Shown: positions 41,305 to 41,546 of the stretch, in pieces
Position numbering within the stretch: position 1 is the stretch's first letter
Layout of the letters: each line of letters starts with the position of its first letter
From: Bacteroides_E sp964583185
Lineage (GTDB): Bacteria; Bacteroidota; Bacteroidia; Bacteroidales; Bacteroidaceae
Direction of reading: 5' to 3'
Assembly (NCBI GenBank): GCA_964583185.1
Contig: CAZOVL010000017.1
Coordinates: forward strand, 1 to 41,546
DNA length: 41,546 nt
Notes under the pieces: generated by a model
What the model was told of the DNA's origin: nothing
Databases searched by the model: none
The model's input: the letters and a program-made list of their open reading frames with translations, nothing else
Program-made: the position numbers and the translations under genes

Positions 41305-41373
41305 GTGTTTTTCATAGTATTAGATTTAAGGTTAACAAAGATTGGAGCAAAGCGTTGCTCCTTCTTTTATTTT
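41305..41373 (+). ncRNA. candidate small RNA, family copy 4
   Basis: An approximately 69-base element with the family body and the hairpin GGAGCAA-AGCG-TTGCTCC (41344-41361), ending in a T-rich tract. Its promoter is complete. It lies about 200 bases after the acetyltransferase stop. It is nearly the same as copy 2 over about 150 bases, control region included, so these two are the closest relatives in the family. Confidence 0.75.
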
Positions 41374-41546
41374 AAACACTTTCTCTTCTAAAAAACGCCC
41401 CAGAGTTCAAAACAACACACACTTATTAAGTCTCATTCAGCCTATAGTTAAGAAAAACTTCATTGTTTAGATTATCCGACAAGAAACCCATTTTTTCTTT
41501 ATATTACAGAAAGTAAGATAGATAAAGACAACCTCTTAATTTATAA

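Larger units (their letters stand above)
41101..41546. other. gene-free right end of the window, 446 bases
   Basis: Contains small-RNA copy 4 and its control region. From 41374 to the end I see no coding frame of useful length and no structure. Confidence 0.6.

Overview
The window reads as chromosomal DNA from a Bacteroidales bacterium (Bacteroides/Parabacteroides/Dysgonomonas-like; I cannot name the species). The reasons are its AT-rich composition, the absence of strong Shine-Dalgarno sites, promoters of the Bacteroidota type (TTTG, about 20 bases, TAnnTTTG), a serine palmitoyltransferase for sphingolipids, the AguA/AguB agmatine route, secreted glycoside hydrolases, and a sigma-70-independent look to every leader. 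I see no rRNA, tRNA, CRISPR array, insertion sequence or prophage.

Layout. 1-7.0 kb: the C-terminal end of an unrecognised protein, a membrane metallophosphoesterase, the sbcD-sbcC nuclease pair, and a divergent lysophosphatidic acid acyltransferase. 7.0-7.8 kb: a gene-free stretch with a palindrome array and a candidate small RNA. 7.8-24.2 kb: a loose plant-polysaccharide zone. It holds a GH2 beta-galactosidase-type enzyme, tagaturonate reductase (uxaB) divergent from glucuronate isomerase (uxaC), two GH43-type proteins in one operon, and a large GH78 alpha-L-rhamnosidase. Between them lie a tiny zinc-ribbon gene, a DUF4369 protein, a DMT exporter, an orphan DNA methyltransferase and a ZIP metal transporter. 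Together the enzymes suggest removal of rhamnose, galactose and arabinose side groups from pectin (RG-I-like) and entry of uronic acids into the ketodeoxygluconate route; no SusC/SusD pair is present. 24.4-28.8 kb: fetA-fetB with a small unknown gene, and a divergent operon DUF2148-aguA-aguB (agmatine to putrescine). 28.9-33.5 kb: the operon dagK-aspS-gtrA, divergent from spt. 33.6-41.5 kb: a NifX-like metal protein, a Nudix hydrolase, a HAD phosphatase, a MATE exporter, a cation/proton antiporter, a kelch protein and a hexapeptide acetyltransferase.

Two families of intergenic elements stand out. (1) Three arrays (about 7.1, 20.6 and 34.6 kb) of a 15-bp interrupted palindrome, TCGGTCTAGGACCGA and variants, repeated 4-5 times at an almost exact 22-bp period, always outside genes. 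(2) Four copies (7.5, 38.5, 40.3 and 41.3 kb), all on the + strand, of a roughly 68-base element. Each has a Bacteroidota promoter, a nearly invariant body and a perfect intrinsic terminator, so they look like a family of paralogous small RNAs. All four also share the motif TAAAnnATGTTA at exactly the same distance upstream of the -7 box. These two families are the parts I would look at first.
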